Shown: positions 8,057 through 17,900, counted from the first letter of the stretch. The stretch: 64,000 bases of DNA from Lachnotalea glycerini (GCF_003201285.1 NZ_QICS01000001.1:148678-212677), one strand, 5' to 3'. The notes: generated by a model from the sequence alone, not told the origin. Program-made: numbers and translations.

Positions 8057-8815
8057 ATGGAATTTGTAAGGTTAACAAAAGACAACATAGAGCAGGAGCA
8101 TATTTGCTGTGCCATAGCTAATAATAAGGATTCACAGGTGAGTTCAAAGAAGAAATGGCTTGAGGAACGTTTGAAAGAGGGACTTGTGTTTTTAAAAGGA
8201 AATGTAAGAGGGAAATGCTTCATTGAATACATTCCGGCAGAATATGCATGGGCACCGGTTGAGGCTGACAATTATATTTACATTAATTGTTTTTGGGTAT
8301 CCGGTCAATTTAAGGGTCAAGGAAATTCCAACGAATTATTAAATACTTGCATTGAGGATGCAAAACAGCAGGGGAAAAAGGGACTGGTTATTCTATCCGC
8401 TGACAAGAAAAGACCATATCTAAGTGATCCAAAATACTTAAAATATAAGGGATTTGAGGTAGTGGATACGGCAATGCCATACTATGAATTATTATGTTTG
8501 AAATTTGATAAAAACTCAGATTCACCAAAATTTATGAAGCATGTAAAAAATCCTCATATCGATAAGGAAGGCTTTGTGCTGTATTACTCTTCACAATGCC
8601 CATTTATTGCCAAATATGTTCCCTTAATTGAAGCCATAGCTAAGAATAAAGGATTAAAGTTCGAGGCAATTCATTTAAATAGCGCCAAACAGGCAAAGAT
8701 GGCACCGGCACCTTTTACAACGTATAGCATGTTTTATAACGGTGACTTTGTAACAAATGAAATTTTTTCAGAGAAGAAATTTGAACAAATGATTGAAAAG
8801 GTAAATGAAAATTAG
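8057..8815 (+). CDS. YoaP-like GNAT-family N-acetyltransferase
   Basis: A 252-residue two-part protein. Residues about 1-150 are a GNAT acyl-CoA transferase fold; GQFKGQGNSNELL corresponds to the acetyl-CoA pyrophosphate loop. Residues about 160-252 match the YoaP-type C-terminal domain, with a thioredoxin-like opening FVLYYSSQCPFIAKYV that has a single Cys-Pro instead of CxxC. The start at 8057 is chosen because GAGGAGG lies just upstream; frame extension to 7925 has no ribosome site. The acceptor substrate is unknown for this family. The gene stands alone between ade and the structured region at 8862-9090. Confidence 0.85.
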   Translation: MEFVRLTKDNIEQEHICCAIANNKDSQVSSKKKWLEERLKEGLVFLKGNVRGKCFIEYIPAEYAWAPVEADNYIYINCFWVSGQFKGQGNSNELLNTCIEDAKQQGKKGLVILSADKKRPYLSDPKYLKYKGFEVVDTAMPYYELLCLKFDKNSDSPKFMKHVKNPHIDKEGFVLYYSSQCPFIAKYVPLIEAIAKNKGLKFEAIHLNSAKQAKMAPAPFTTYSMFYNGDFVTNEIFSEKKFEQMIEKVNEN

Positions 8816-8861
8816 TAGAATATTATTGATTATTATAACCAATGTTCGAAACTGGTCAAGC

Positions 8862-8910
8862 CCCAAATAGTTGAAAGCAGCGGTGTAAGTCCAGTCACGG
8901 GTATTTTGCT
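8862..8910 (+). other. Cobalamin-riboswitch-core-like fragment (degenerate, uncertain)
   Basis: The stretch TTGAAAGCAGCGGTG followed by TAAGTCCAGTCACGGG (8871-8901) resembles the core of cobalamin riboswitches, in which a GAA..GGTG(N)AA(N)TCC..C(A)CGG string is typical. The downstream CCCGCCACTG and the GGAGACC B12 box are not seen, so at best this is a decayed or divergent element. The nearest downstream gene is the hydroxyacid oxidoreductase, 340 bases away and beyond a terminator. Confidence 0.3.
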
Positions 8911-8995
8911 TACAAGATAATATTTTATATATTTCTCATAGTTTCTGATACAGGTTATTATTTGAAACGAGCTGTTGATTGTTAAAATGATAAAT

Positions 8996-9090
8996 AAAGA
9001 ATACATTATTTGTGAAATGATGTCATCATTGATAAGTTAGATTTTTTGATCTTACTTATTGGGGACATTCTCAATAATGTATTCTTTTTT
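8996..9090 (+). terminator. Large branched terminator or structured RNA 3' end
   Basis: A perfect 15-bp outer stem (8996-9010 with 9073-9087) ends in a T tract to 9090, so it works as an intrinsic terminator. Its 62-base interior is itself structured: AATGATG-T-CATCATT is a palindrome, and about 12 bp pair between 9031-9042 and 9049-9060. This multibranch shape is more elaborate than a terminator needs. It may be the 3' end of a non-coding RNA that includes the element at 8862. Confidence 0.7.
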
Positions 9091-9248
9091 ATGAAAATAT
9101 TTATAAACAGTTATGAACATGATATAATTTTTATATCTGTAAAACGGTAGATAAAAGTCGATAATTGATTTAAAGTGCCTGTTGTAAGGTAACAATGGTA
9201 TTACGTATTGATTGAAAATTTATAAGAACAAGAAAGGAAAGAATAAGA

Positions 9249-10274
9249 ATGAATTATCAAGAATTGTTGGTTGAAGCAAGAAAAACAATAGGAAGCTATT
9301 GCAAGGCATGTAACATATGTAATGGGGTCGCCTGTTCAAATAAAATTCCAGGACCAGGAGCAAAAGGAGTGGGAGATACAGCGATACGAAACTATGAAAA
9401 ATGGAGCAGTATTCGAGTTAACATGGATACTATTTGTCAGAATGATAAGGTAGATACATCCACAGAATTATTCGGACAAAAGTTTCGTATGCCTGTATTT
9501 GCAGGACCAGTTGGTGCAGTGAATCTTCACTATGGTGAGACATATGAAGATTCAAGCTATAATCAAATACTACTAAAGGCATGTGCAGACAATGGAATTA
9601 CAGCTTTTACAGGAGATGGCACAAATGAACAGGTTATGAAAAGTGCGACAAAAGCGATTAAAGAAGTGAATGGAATAGGAGTGCCAACGGTAAAACCTTG
9701 GAGTAAAGAGGTGATTCAGGAGAAAATGCTTATGGTAAAAGAATCTGGTGCTTTTGCCGTGGCAATGGATATTGATGCAGCAGGTCTTCCATTTCTAAAA
9801 AATTGTGAACCACCAGCAGGCAGTAAAAGTATTATGGAATTAAAGGACATCATTCATAATAGTACCATTCCATTTATTGTAAAAGGCATTATTACAGTGA
9901 AAGGTGCGATTAAAGCAAAAGAAGCAGGGGCAGCAGCGATTGTAGTATCAAACCATGGTGGAAGAGTATTAGATCAATGCCCATCTACAGCCGAGGTTTT
10001 ACCTGAAATCGTAGACGTTATGAAAGGAACTGGTATTAAAATCCTTGTTGATGGAGGAATTCGAACAGGCGTTGATGTATTTAAAGCATTGGCAATGGGT
10101 GCTGATGGCATATTAATTGCAAGACCATTTGTTACGGCTTTATATGGTGGAAGTGAGGAAGGCGTTAAGATATACATTGAAAAAATCGCAAGTGAATTAG
10201 AAGATGCAATGGCAATGTGTGGTGCTCATAGCATCAAGGAAATTACTTCAGATATGGTAAGATATGCTAGATAG
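9249..10274 (+). CDS. FMN-dependent alpha-hydroxy-acid dehydrogenase/oxidase-family protein with N-terminal Cys4 motif
   Basis: A 341-residue TIM-barrel flavoprotein of the lactate/glycolate oxidase family. VSNHGGR contains the catalytic His and Arg; ILVDGGIRTGVDVFKALAMG and ILIARPF form the FMN phosphate site; FIVKGI carries the flavin-contacting Lys. It is shorter than plant glycolate oxidase and opens with Cys18-x2-Cys21-x2-Cys24-x4-Cys29, a pattern able to hold an iron-sulfur cluster or zinc. In a strict anaerobe a dehydrogenase passing electrons to ferredoxin or flavin partners is more plausible than an H2O2-producing oxidase; that is inference. The ATG follows AGAAAGGAAAG. It is a single gene. 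Confidence 0.88.
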   Translation: MNYQELLVEARKTIGSYCKACNICNGVACSNKIPGPGAKGVGDTAIRNYEKWSSIRVNMDTICQNDKVDTSTELFGQKFRMPVFAGPVGAVNLHYGETYEDSSYNQILLKACADNGITAFTGDGTNEQVMKSATKAIKEVNGIGVPTVKPWSKEVIQEKMLMVKESGAFAVAMDIDAAGLPFLKNCEPPAGSKSIMELKDIIHNSTIPFIVKGIITVKGAIKAKEAGAAAIVVSNHGGRVLDQCPSTAEVLPEIVDVMKGTGIKILVDGGIRTGVDVFKALAMGADGILIARPFVTALYGGSEEGVKIYIEKIASELEDAMAMCGAHSIKEITSDMVRYAR

Positions 10275-10284
10275 CACCATGTCA

Positions 10285-10304
10285 TAATCCCAAGGGATTA
10301 AAAA
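10285..10304 (+). terminator. Short terminator-like hairpin
   Basis: TAATCCC-AA-GGGATTA forms a 7-bp hairpin 11 bases after the oxidoreductase stop. It is followed by AAAATT rather than a T run on the + strand, so termination in this direction would be weak. Confidence 0.4.
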
Positions 10305-10347
10305 TTGATATAAATACACAGCATTCATTATTACAAATACTATTATC

Positions 10348-10436
10348 TTCTAGGGTTTTCTCAGGAATAGCTGCATTTAGAAATTCATCCAAATTTCCTA
10401 CTATAGGAAAAGCACTTTGCGTGGGTTTCTCTAGAA
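10348..10436. repeat. Structured intergenic element, possible relative of the 4499-4600 block
   Basis: This is most of the 280-base gap before the copper module. TTCTAG (10348) and CTAGAA (10431) could close an outer stem, and TTTCCTA-CTA-TAGGAAA (10394-10410) is a perfect inner hairpin. AATTTCCTAcTATAG and GCGTGGG recur at 4521-4534 and 4589-4595 in the same order and strand. The relationship is suggestive only. Confidence 0.35.
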
Positions 10437-10554
10437 TGCATTAGGAAGAGTAATTTCTCCATATAATCTCCATATAAAAAGTTTAGGATAAGAGATATGA
10501 ATAAAAAATGAGATGGAACAATCGAAAGGATGGATGAAATGATTGGAGGCGCTT

Positions 10555-11979
10555 ATGGAAGATAAGATAGTAAAAAAAATATTTAAAGTAGAAGGCCTAT
10601 CTTGTAGTGGCTGTGAAACAAGGATTGAGAACGGACTATTAAAGCTTGAAGGAATACATAAGGTTCAAGTCAGTTATCGGACCGGTGAGCTTTTCATTAC
10701 ATTTGACAGTGAATCGGTAACTTTGGATGAAATAAAGGATGTACTGGAAAAAATGGGATATTCAATTTGGGAGGAGCGAAAGCAAAGGTCAGAAGGCATA
10801 AAGGAAGCATCGAAGCGTCAATTTATTATAATTGGAATTATCTTGCTTAGCGGCTATTTCATTATAAAGAATACCGTAGGCTTTACATTTATACCCGAAG
10901 TAAATGCGAATATGGGTTATGGTATTTTATTTGTAGTCGGACTTTTATCCTCTCTTCATTGCGTGGCTATGTGCGGAGGTATTAATCTGTCTCTTTGCAT
11001 ATCATATGAAACTAAGGATACGGCGAATAATCAATTAGCTAAGTTAAAACCGAACTTTTTGTATCATGCAGGAAGAGTGATTTCCTATACCATAATTGGT
11101 GGATTAGTAGGAGCTCTTGGCTCTGTATTTCAAATGTCAAATATGGGAAGTGCTCTTATAACGATATTAGCAGGTGTTTTTATGATTATCATGGGACTTA
11201 ATATGTTGAATGCCTTTCCAGGACTAAGGAAATTAAATCCTCATTTACCGAAGGGTTTAGTTAAAAAAGTAAATGGATTAAAAAAGGGAAAAGGTCCTTT
11301 TATAGTTGGGTTATTAAATGGATTTATGCCATGCGGTCCGCTTCAGGCAATGCAGCTATATGCACTGGGAAAAGGAAGTTTTATGGCAGGTGCATTATCT
11401 ATGCTATTATTTAGCTTAGGAACGGTACCTGTTATGTTTACCTTTGGGGTATTAGGTTCCATGCTTAGCTCAAAATCTACAAAAAATATGATAAAGGTAA
11501 GTGCTGCACTTGTAGTTTTGTTGGGACTTGTCATGATGAACCGTGGAGTGGCATTTACAGGGCTATCACTGGAAACAACTCTTGCAAGCGGTACCGTTTC
11601 AGAGGAAAATATAAGTGTGGTGAAAGATGACGTACAAGAAATTAATACAACTTTGGAAGCTGGAAGCTATCCGGCTATCACTGTACAAGATGGAATTCCG
11701 GTAGTATGGACTATTCAAGCCGATAAGCAAAGTTTAAACGGCTGTAACAATGAAATTATTATTCCTAAATATAATATTAGACAAAAACTATCAGAAGGTG
11801 AAAACGTAATTCAATTTACACCAACGGAAAGCGGAAAATTTGGGTATAGCTGCTGGATGGGAATGATTAAAAGCAGCATTACAGTTACGACGGGTGATAG
11901 CCAGCCGGATATATTATACGATCCAAACAGTGAAACCGATATTGATAATACAGGCTTACCATCTGGCTGCTGTGGGTAA
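10555..11979 (+). CDS. HMA - DsbD_2/TauE-like membrane - cupredoxin fusion (copper handling)
   Basis: A 474-residue fusion. Residues about 5-70 are a heavy-metal-associated domain with the soft-metal site LSCSGC. After a single membrane segment near residue 90 comes a six-helix DsbD_2 / 'sulfite exporter TauE/SafE-like' domain with conserved cysteines in SSLHCVAMCGG and FMPCGP. Residues about 375-460 form a cupredoxin-like domain with candidate copper ligands in NGCNNEIIIP and YSCWMGM, and the protein ends SGCCG. Such proteins are linked to copper transfer or export in other bacteria. GGAGG at 10545-10549 supports ATG 10555 over an upstream TTG. The response regulator gene begins 78 bases later, so a metal-responsive module is likely. 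Confidence 0.85.
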   Translation: MEDKIVKKIFKVEGLSCSGCETRIENGLLKLEGIHKVQVSYRTGELFITFDSESVTLDEIKDVLEKMGYSIWEERKQRSEGIKEASKRQFIIIGIILLSGYFIIKNTVGFTFIPEVNANMGYGILFVVGLLSSLHCVAMCGGINLSLCISYETKDTANNQLAKLKPNFLYHAGRVISYTIIGGLVGALGSVFQMSNMGSALITILAGVFMIIMGLNMLNAFPGLRKLNPHLPKGLVKKVNGLKKGKGPFIVGLLNGFMPCGPLQAMQLYALGKGSFMAGALSMLLFSLGTVPVMFTFGVLGSMLSSKSTKNMIKVSAALVVLLGLVMMNRGVAFTGLSLETTLASGTVSEENISVVKDDVQEINTTLEAGSYPAITVQDGIPVVWTIQADKQSLNGCNNEIIIPKYNIRQKLSEGENVIQFTPTESGKFGYSCWMGMIKSSITVTTGDSQPDILYDPNSETDIDNTGLPSGCCG

Positions 11980-12057
11980 TGGATAAAAAGTGGTAAAATA
12001 AAGTACAATAGAATTAGGATTATAGATAAGGGAAAGACACTTATTGGAGGGGTTATA

Positions 12058-12765
12058 ATGAAGAATGAAGCAAAAAAGACGGTGCTGGTTGTTGATGATG
12101 AAACGAAGATAGCAGAGGTCGTGGCGGCATATCTGGAAAACAGCGGTTACGGTGCCTTTCAAGCTTACGATGGAGAATCAGCGCTTGATTTATTTTATAA
12201 AATAAATCCTGATTTAGTCATTCTTGACTTAATGCTTCCTAAGATATCAGGGGAAGAGGTCTGCAAGGCATTAAGAAGAATATCTCGAGTACCAATTATT
12301 ATGTTGACTGCTAAAGTAGAAGAAAATGAGAAAATAAACGGCTTTGATATTGGTGCAGACGATTATGTTGTTAAGCCATTTAGTCCCCGTGAATTGATGG
12401 CGAGAGTCAACAGCTTATTTAGACGGCTAGATAACAAAAGCACTCCTCTATATCAAACAATGAGCTGGAATTATGATGATTTAGAGCTGGATTTGAATAC
12501 CTATACGGTAAGAAAGGCTGGAGAGGTGGTTAATCTGACTCCGAATGAATTTAAAATATTATGTACGTTAACTAAATATCCAAATAAAACCTTTACAAGA
12601 GAAGAACTGATTGAGGCTGCCTTTGGTATTGATTTTGACGGCTTTGAACGAACTATCGATTCTCATGTAAAAAATTTACGAAGCAAAATAGAGGATGATA
12701 CAACGAATCCGGTTTATATTCTTACCGTTTGGGGAATTGGTTATAAATTTGGCGGCTCTTTGTAA
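12058..12765 (+). CDS. OmpR/PhoB-family response regulator
   Basis: A 235-residue two-domain response regulator. The receiver domain (about 8-122) has the acidic pair DDE, phospho-acceptor Asp in LVILDLMLPK, Thr in IIMLTAK and Lys in DDYVVKPFSPREL. The C-terminal winged helix (about 140-233) shows LTPNEFKILCTLTKYPNKTF and the recognition helix with TIDSHVKNLRSKIE. It ends 35 bases before the kinase start. Encoded directly after the HMA/cupredoxin protein, it probably controls metal or envelope stress genes including that one; the signal is not readable from the sequence. Confidence 0.95.
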   Translation: MKNEAKKTVLVVDDETKIAEVVAAYLENSGYGAFQAYDGESALDLFYKINPDLVILDLMLPKISGEEVCKALRRISRVPIIMLTAKVEENEKINGFDIGADDYVVKPFSPRELMARVNSLFRRLDNKSTPLYQTMSWNYDDLELDLNTYTVRKAGEVVNLTPNEFKILCTLTKYPNKTFTREELIEAAFGIDFDGFERTIDSHVKNLRSKIEDDTTNPVYILTVWGIGYKFGGSL

Positions 12766-12799
12766 GCCCAGGCAGTACAAGATAAAAGGGAGAAAAGAA

Positions 12800-14206
12800 A
12801 TGAAAGTAACTCTTAAAACAAAGCTTACGCTGTCCTATATTTTGCTGGCAGTTTTTTTAATTGGTTCTTTTTTTTGTGTATCCAATTATCTTTTGATATC
12901 TAAATTTCAAAATTATATCATTAATACACAGGAAAAAAGAAATGAAAATCTTGTCAATTTAGTAAGAAATCAATATGGCGAGGATGGAACGCTTCCAAAC
13001 ATGGCGATTCTTGAAAATATTGGTAATACAGCACTATCACAAGGTGTAATTTTAATGGTAAGTGATGAAAATGAAAAAGAATTATTTTGTATGAGCACTT
13101 TAAACAGTAGTTTATGTGATAATATGATTGAAAGTATGAAGTCTCACATGCAAAGGGTCTATCCTAATTTCAATGGTGAATACGTTCAGAAAAGTTATGA
13201 TATCATGCAAAATGATAAAAAGGTGGCTACAGTAACGCTAGGTTATTATGGTCCTTTCTATTATAATGAGGAGGATGTTCGATTTCTAACGGTACTGAAT
13301 CAGTTTCTAATCATTGTGGCCGTTTTGTTTTTTATTATTGCAATTATTCTGGGCTTTTTTATGGCAAATCGAATTGCCAGACCGATTAAAAAGGTGATTG
13401 ATAAGACAAAGCAAATCGAAATCGGCAATTATGCCGACCGTATTACAGAGGTATCAAGAACAGAAGAAATAATCCAGTTGATTCATAGCGTAAATACATT
13501 GGCACAGACCTTAGAGAAGCAGCAAATGCTAAAAAAAAGGATGGCAAGAGATTATGCTCATGAGTTTCGAACTCCCCTTGCCGCATTGCAATCCAATCTA
13601 GAAGCAATGATAGATGGAATATGGGAGCCTACGAAGGAACGATTAGATAGTTGCCGTACAGAAATATTAAGACTTACCAGAATGATAGCAGATATTGATA
13701 AGTTAGTTGAAATAGAGAGCGAAGGCTTTGCTTTATCTAAAACAACGTTTTGTATGTCTGAAACTGTAGAAGAGATTTTGCTGAATTTTCAGCAGTCTGC
13801 TCAGGAAAAAAATATTCAGATTGAAACAAATTTCAATCAGTTTAATGTCAAAGCAGACAAGGATAAAATCATTCAGGTAATTATTAATTTGCTAACAAAC
13901 GCAATTAAATATACAAATTATGGTGGGAAAATTAGCATAGCGGTAGGAATGAAAGAACAAAATGCTTTCCTTTCGATTGAGGATACGGGTATTGGAATTT
14001 CAAAAGAGCATGTTCCTAATATTTTTGAACATTTATATCGGGCGGATCAATCAAGAAACCGTGACACGGGCGGTTCTGGAATAGGATTATCTGTGGTTAA
14101 AGCGATTGTTACTGCGCATGGAGGCGAGATAAGCGTATCAAGTGTGTTGGGACGGGGCAGTAAATTTACTATTATTCTGCCAATTGAGAGTGATTATAGT
14201 GAATGA
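12800..14206 (+). CDS. Sensor histidine kinase, partner of the preceding regulator
   Basis: A 468-residue membrane kinase. One transmembrane helix near residues 10-35 and another near 170-195 enclose an extracytoplasmic sensor region of about 135 residues. A HAMP linker follows (MANRIARPIKKVIDKTKQIE), then the DHp helix with the phospho-acceptor His in DYAHEFRTPLAALQ and the HATPase domain with NLLTNAIKYTN (N box), DTGIGIS (G1) and GGSGIGLSVVKAIV (G2). All catalytic motifs are intact. Start 12800 follows GGGAGAAAAG; an earlier in-frame start would overlap the regulator gene and lacks a ribosome site. No metal-binding His/Met cluster stands out in the sensor domain. Confidence 0.94.
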   Translation: MKVTLKTKLTLSYILLAVFLIGSFFCVSNYLLISKFQNYIINTQEKRNENLVNLVRNQYGEDGTLPNMAILENIGNTALSQGVILMVSDENEKELFCMSTLNSSLCDNMIESMKSHMQRVYPNFNGEYVQKSYDIMQNDKKVATVTLGYYGPFYYNEEDVRFLTVLNQFLIIVAVLFFIIAIILGFFMANRIARPIKKVIDKTKQIEIGNYADRITEVSRTEEIIQLIHSVNTLAQTLEKQQMLKKRMARDYAHEFRTPLAALQSNLEAMIDGIWEPTKERLDSCRTEILRLTRMIADIDKLVEIESEGFALSKTTFCMSETVEEILLNFQQSAQEKNIQIETNFNQFNVKADKDKIIQVIINLLTNAIKYTNYGGKISIAVGMKEQNAFLSIEDTGIGISKEHVPNIFEHLYRADQSRNRDTGGSGIGLSVVKAIVTAHGGEISVSSVLGRGSKFTIILPIESDYSE

Positions 14207-14212
14207 TGTATT

Positions 14213-14255
14213 GAAACGCAAAGTATAAGGATTGACTTATTTTGCGTTTCTTTTT
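14213..14255 (+). terminator. Terminator of the copper/two-component operon
   Basis: GAAACGCAAA (14213-14222) pairs with TTTGCGTTTC (14241-14250), and TTTTT follows. An inner AAGTATAAG/CTTATTTT pairing extends the stem. Confidence 0.85.
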
Positions 14256-14352
14256 ACAGGCATTTTGCGATTTGCACATAATTTGGTCAAAAAAGAGCAT
14301 ATTATTAATGTCACATGAATATAACCAAAATGAGATATTGGAGGTAGAAAAG

Positions 14353-14508
14353 ATGGAAAACAATCATAATATGCAAAATGAAATAAATGAAAAACAGAAA
14401 GAGCACGATAAATTTAACAGTGTAACGCAAAAGAGTACGCCTGAGAACCAAAATCAGACCCATAATGTAAGGCAGGAAGGAATTTCTAAGATAAATCAAA
14501 ATCGCTAA
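14353..14508 (+). CDS. Small hydrophilic protein, unknown function
   Basis: A 51-residue, very polar protein rich in Asn, Gln, Glu and Lys (MENNHNMQNEINEKQKEHD at the start), with no membrane segment and no cysteine. The start at 14353 is supported by GGAGG at 14340-14344 with 8-base spacing; an in-frame ATG at 14308 lacks one. It lies between two terminators, so it is probably its own unit. Composition recalls small spore-associated or disordered proteins, but no family is recognised. Confidence 0.55.
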   Translation: MENNHNMQNEINEKQKEHDKFNSVTQKSTPENQNQTHNVRQEGISKINQNR

Positions 14509-14559
14509 CTTTTATGTTTCTGTTAAGAAATCGCGAAGTATAATAATGATAAATCGTTT

Positions 14560-14609
14560 GAGCTTATTCAAGAGCTTTATGAAAAGTATCTTGAATAAGC
14601 TCTTATTAT
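14560..14609 (+). terminator. Terminator after the small protein gene
   Basis: A perfect 14-bp stem (14560-14573 with 14589-14602) with a 15-base loop is followed by TTATTATTT. The stem is built on GAGCTTATTCAAGA. Confidence 0.75.
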
Positions 14610-14817
14610 TTCATAGGATAGACCTTGTCGAAATAGATAATATTAGGGAATATATACAATTATATTGTCATCTTGATTGAAAATATTAGTAAAATTGCAC
14701 AAAATCTATTGACAATCCGTCTATATAGTGAGACAATATAATAAATTATAGGCAGTTGTTTTACATTAATCAATCCAAAAAGCTGTAAAAATGAAAATAA
14801 GCAAGGAGGTGAAATTG

Positions 14818-14922
14818 GTGTACTCGAAAGATGAAATGAAATTGCTTATAATGGAAAAAGTGGACTTATCAATTATGAGGAAGGGGAATAATAATGAAAA
14901 AAGGAATGAAGAAAATTATTAG
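14818..14922 (+). CDS. Candidate 34-residue leader ORF overlapping the start of the VWA-lipase gene
   Basis: GTG 14818 (or the adjacent TTG 14815) follows a strong AAGGAGG at 14803-14809. The frame, beginning VYSKDEMKLLIMEKVDLSIM, stops at 14922, 29 bases inside the next gene in a different frame. The ribosome site is better than that of the downstream gene (AGGAAGGGG). The overlap suggests translational coupling or a regulatory leader. It could also be a chance ORF; no family is recognised. Confidence 0.4.
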   Translation: MYSKDEMKLLIMEKVDLSIMRKGNNNEKRNEENY

Positions 14923-17900
14923 TTTTATTCTTACGTTATCATTGCTATTGTCTTTTAGTTTGACAAATAATGATTCAGTGGTTCATGCAAAAACAGAAGA
15001 AGCAGAAGAAGATCTGGAAGCTCTATTAGGAGAAGAGGAATACGAATGCGAAAATATCGGATTTGATGATGATAGTATAGCTGCACAAACTGCATCATCT
15101 GATATAGAATCTGATACAATACGTGACACAGTTTTGATTTTGGATGCATCGGGCAGTATGAATGGAACACCAGTCAGTACGATGAAAAGCGCAGCTGTGA
15201 AATTTTGTAATACTGTCTTAGAGGCAAGCGGAGCGAATAGGGTTGCCATCGTTGTATATGGATCAGATGTTAAAGGAAGAATGAATTTTTCAAGTGATTT
15301 ATCACAATTAACTACCTTTATCGAATCAATTGGGGCTTCTGGAGGTACAAACATAACAAGCGCATTAATTGCTGCAAAATCGATAATGGATAGTTATAGT
15401 AGCGCGGATGCAATAAAAAATATGCTTATTTTGACCGATGGTTTGCCACAATCCGGTTTATCACAGGCAAATGGTAAGTATAATTCGATAGGGCCAAAAT
15501 ATAGTTACCCATATGCAAACTATGCTTACAAATATTATGTTGATAATTTACAGGATAATTATAATGTATATGCGCTAGGATTCTTCCATTCCATCAGCAG
15601 CAGTTATCTTCCCTTTGTAAAACAGTTTTTATCAGACATACAAAATAAGGGTTATTATCAGGTAACGAATGCGGATGAGTTGGAGTTTACGTTCGGGGAT
15701 ATTGCGGAAGAAATTACAAAGCCAGAAACTGACTGTCCAATTATTATTGTTCCGGGGGAAATGGGAAGCCAGTTGTATTCTGATACAGAGAAAGTATGGG
15801 ATCCATCTTTACTACAGGTAATAAATCCCTTGTTTCGTTTAGATGACTATTTGTCAATAAACAAGGTATTAAATGTACATAACTACGATTATGATGCCAA
15901 TGGACAGGCTACACCGGTTAATCAAGCGTTATTAAGCGAAGGAAGCCGTGAATATGGTGCAACTTCCTTGTATAAAAATCTTGTTGATGGTATTATTGAT
16001 AAATTTACGGATACAAAAGGAAATCATATAAGAAACGTATATTTTTATTCTTATGATTTTAGATATGGCAATACAGACAGTGCCAAGGGACTCTCCCAGT
16101 ACATAAGTGATATATTGGCCGATAATCCTGAATTTAAGCAGGTGGATATTGTAGCTCACAGTATGGGTGGTCTTGTTACATCAAGCTATGTAAAAAACTA
16201 TGGTTCTGAAAAGATTCGAAAAGTCATAACTGCAGGTACACCTTTTGAAGGTGCTCCAAAATGGCAAACCAGTGTCCTGACCTATCAGGTATTAGACAAT
16301 TTTTTGGCAGATCTAGCATTGGTGTCTTTGGGTGGACTTACAAAATCATGTAAAGCTTCGTTCCCCGCATTTGCGGAGCTGGCTCCAACAGAGTCCTATT
16401 TTAAAGCTAATGATACTTTATTTACCCAGTATTCAGGAAAACTAGAACGAGTTGGATTCTTAAAGTGGAACAAGATTTTCAATTCGCTAGATTTGGATTC
16501 ATATCATGCGATTAATCGTATTATTTTTAATGATAATTATGATAAAGCATTATCCTTTTATAAGGATATAAAAAATGATGCAGGATATGATGCCCTTGCT
16601 GATTTAGATGATTCCTATTTTGCAATCGGAATAAATCAGAAAACGATTTCTGGTATTGTATTTAATAGCGCAACTACGTTGTCTTCTCTTTCAGTAGATG
16701 ATTTGGTATATGAGACAAAGGGTGATGGCATAGTACCATATGATTCCAGCACAATGATAAAACAGTTAGAATCCCTCCCTAATGGACGAGTTTCCTATTT
16801 TTCAACATCTCATACAGGATTAATAGCAAAAAATACATCTGACGAAAATAGTGTGAAAGCTTTTGATTGGATTTTAGATATTTTAAGTACGGGAAGCAGT
16901 AAAGTAGCTAATGATCCAGTAAAACCTAAAGGACATCTTGTTATTCGAATTGCCTGCCCTGTAGATGTGAATATTACAAAGAATGGAGAAACATTAAGCT
17001 CTGATTCAAATGATATTCAAAATCAGACATCATATGGAGTATTGGACTTAATCGGTGAAAATGGCGACATTAAGATGCTTTGTCTGGATGATGCTGCTGA
17101 TTACAATATCATAATGAATGGAACCGGCAAGGGTACGATGGACTATTCCATAAGATACTTTGACAGCGAGGATCAACTGGTAAATGAATATAAATTTACT
17201 GATTTACCTATTACAGAGGATACAGTTATTACAACAGGTTCAGACCAGTCTGATATGGCACTTCATATTGATGAAAATAACGATGGAATAGTGGACTATG
17301 ATTTTAGTTCAGGAAATTATTTAGGTCATGGCACGATGGAAAAAATAAGTGATACTTCTTACGTATACAATTCAGATATTATGGAAGTGAAATACGAGAT
17401 TACAGATCAATACGATAATATATACCATGTGAATACATCTATAAAAAATAAAACAGATGAGACAATTCATGACTGGATTTTAGCATTTGACTCAACAGAT
17501 AAAATTGATAAAATCTGGGACGGTATTATTGATGAGAACAAGGACGGTACAGTTATAAGAAATGCAAAATACAATCAGGATATTAAACCAGGAGAAACAG
17601 TATCGTTTGTTTACATGTCTACGTTTACGGATAAGATTAACATACCCACATATTTTTATCTGTTAAATCAACTGACTTCATCAGATATAAATTCATACCA
17701 GGCGACATATCAGATAGATTCTGACTGGACGACTGGCTATAATGCTTCCGTTATTTTAACTAATAAGACAGAAGAGACGATAGAGGATTGGAGAGTGGAA
17801 TTTGATTTTACGGATAAAATTGATGATGTCTGGGGAGCTAAGCTAGTAAGCTCAGAGGATGGACACTATGTTCTGGAAAATGAGGAATTTAAACAAAATA

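Noticed and set aside
8838-8856. TTCGAAACTGG string resembling a tRNA T-loop
   Set aside because: No acceptor, D-arm or anticodon arm can be built around it.
14242-14352. N-terminal extension of the small hydrophilic protein
   Set aside because: It begins inside the upstream terminator stem; GGAGG at 14340 marks the start at 14353.
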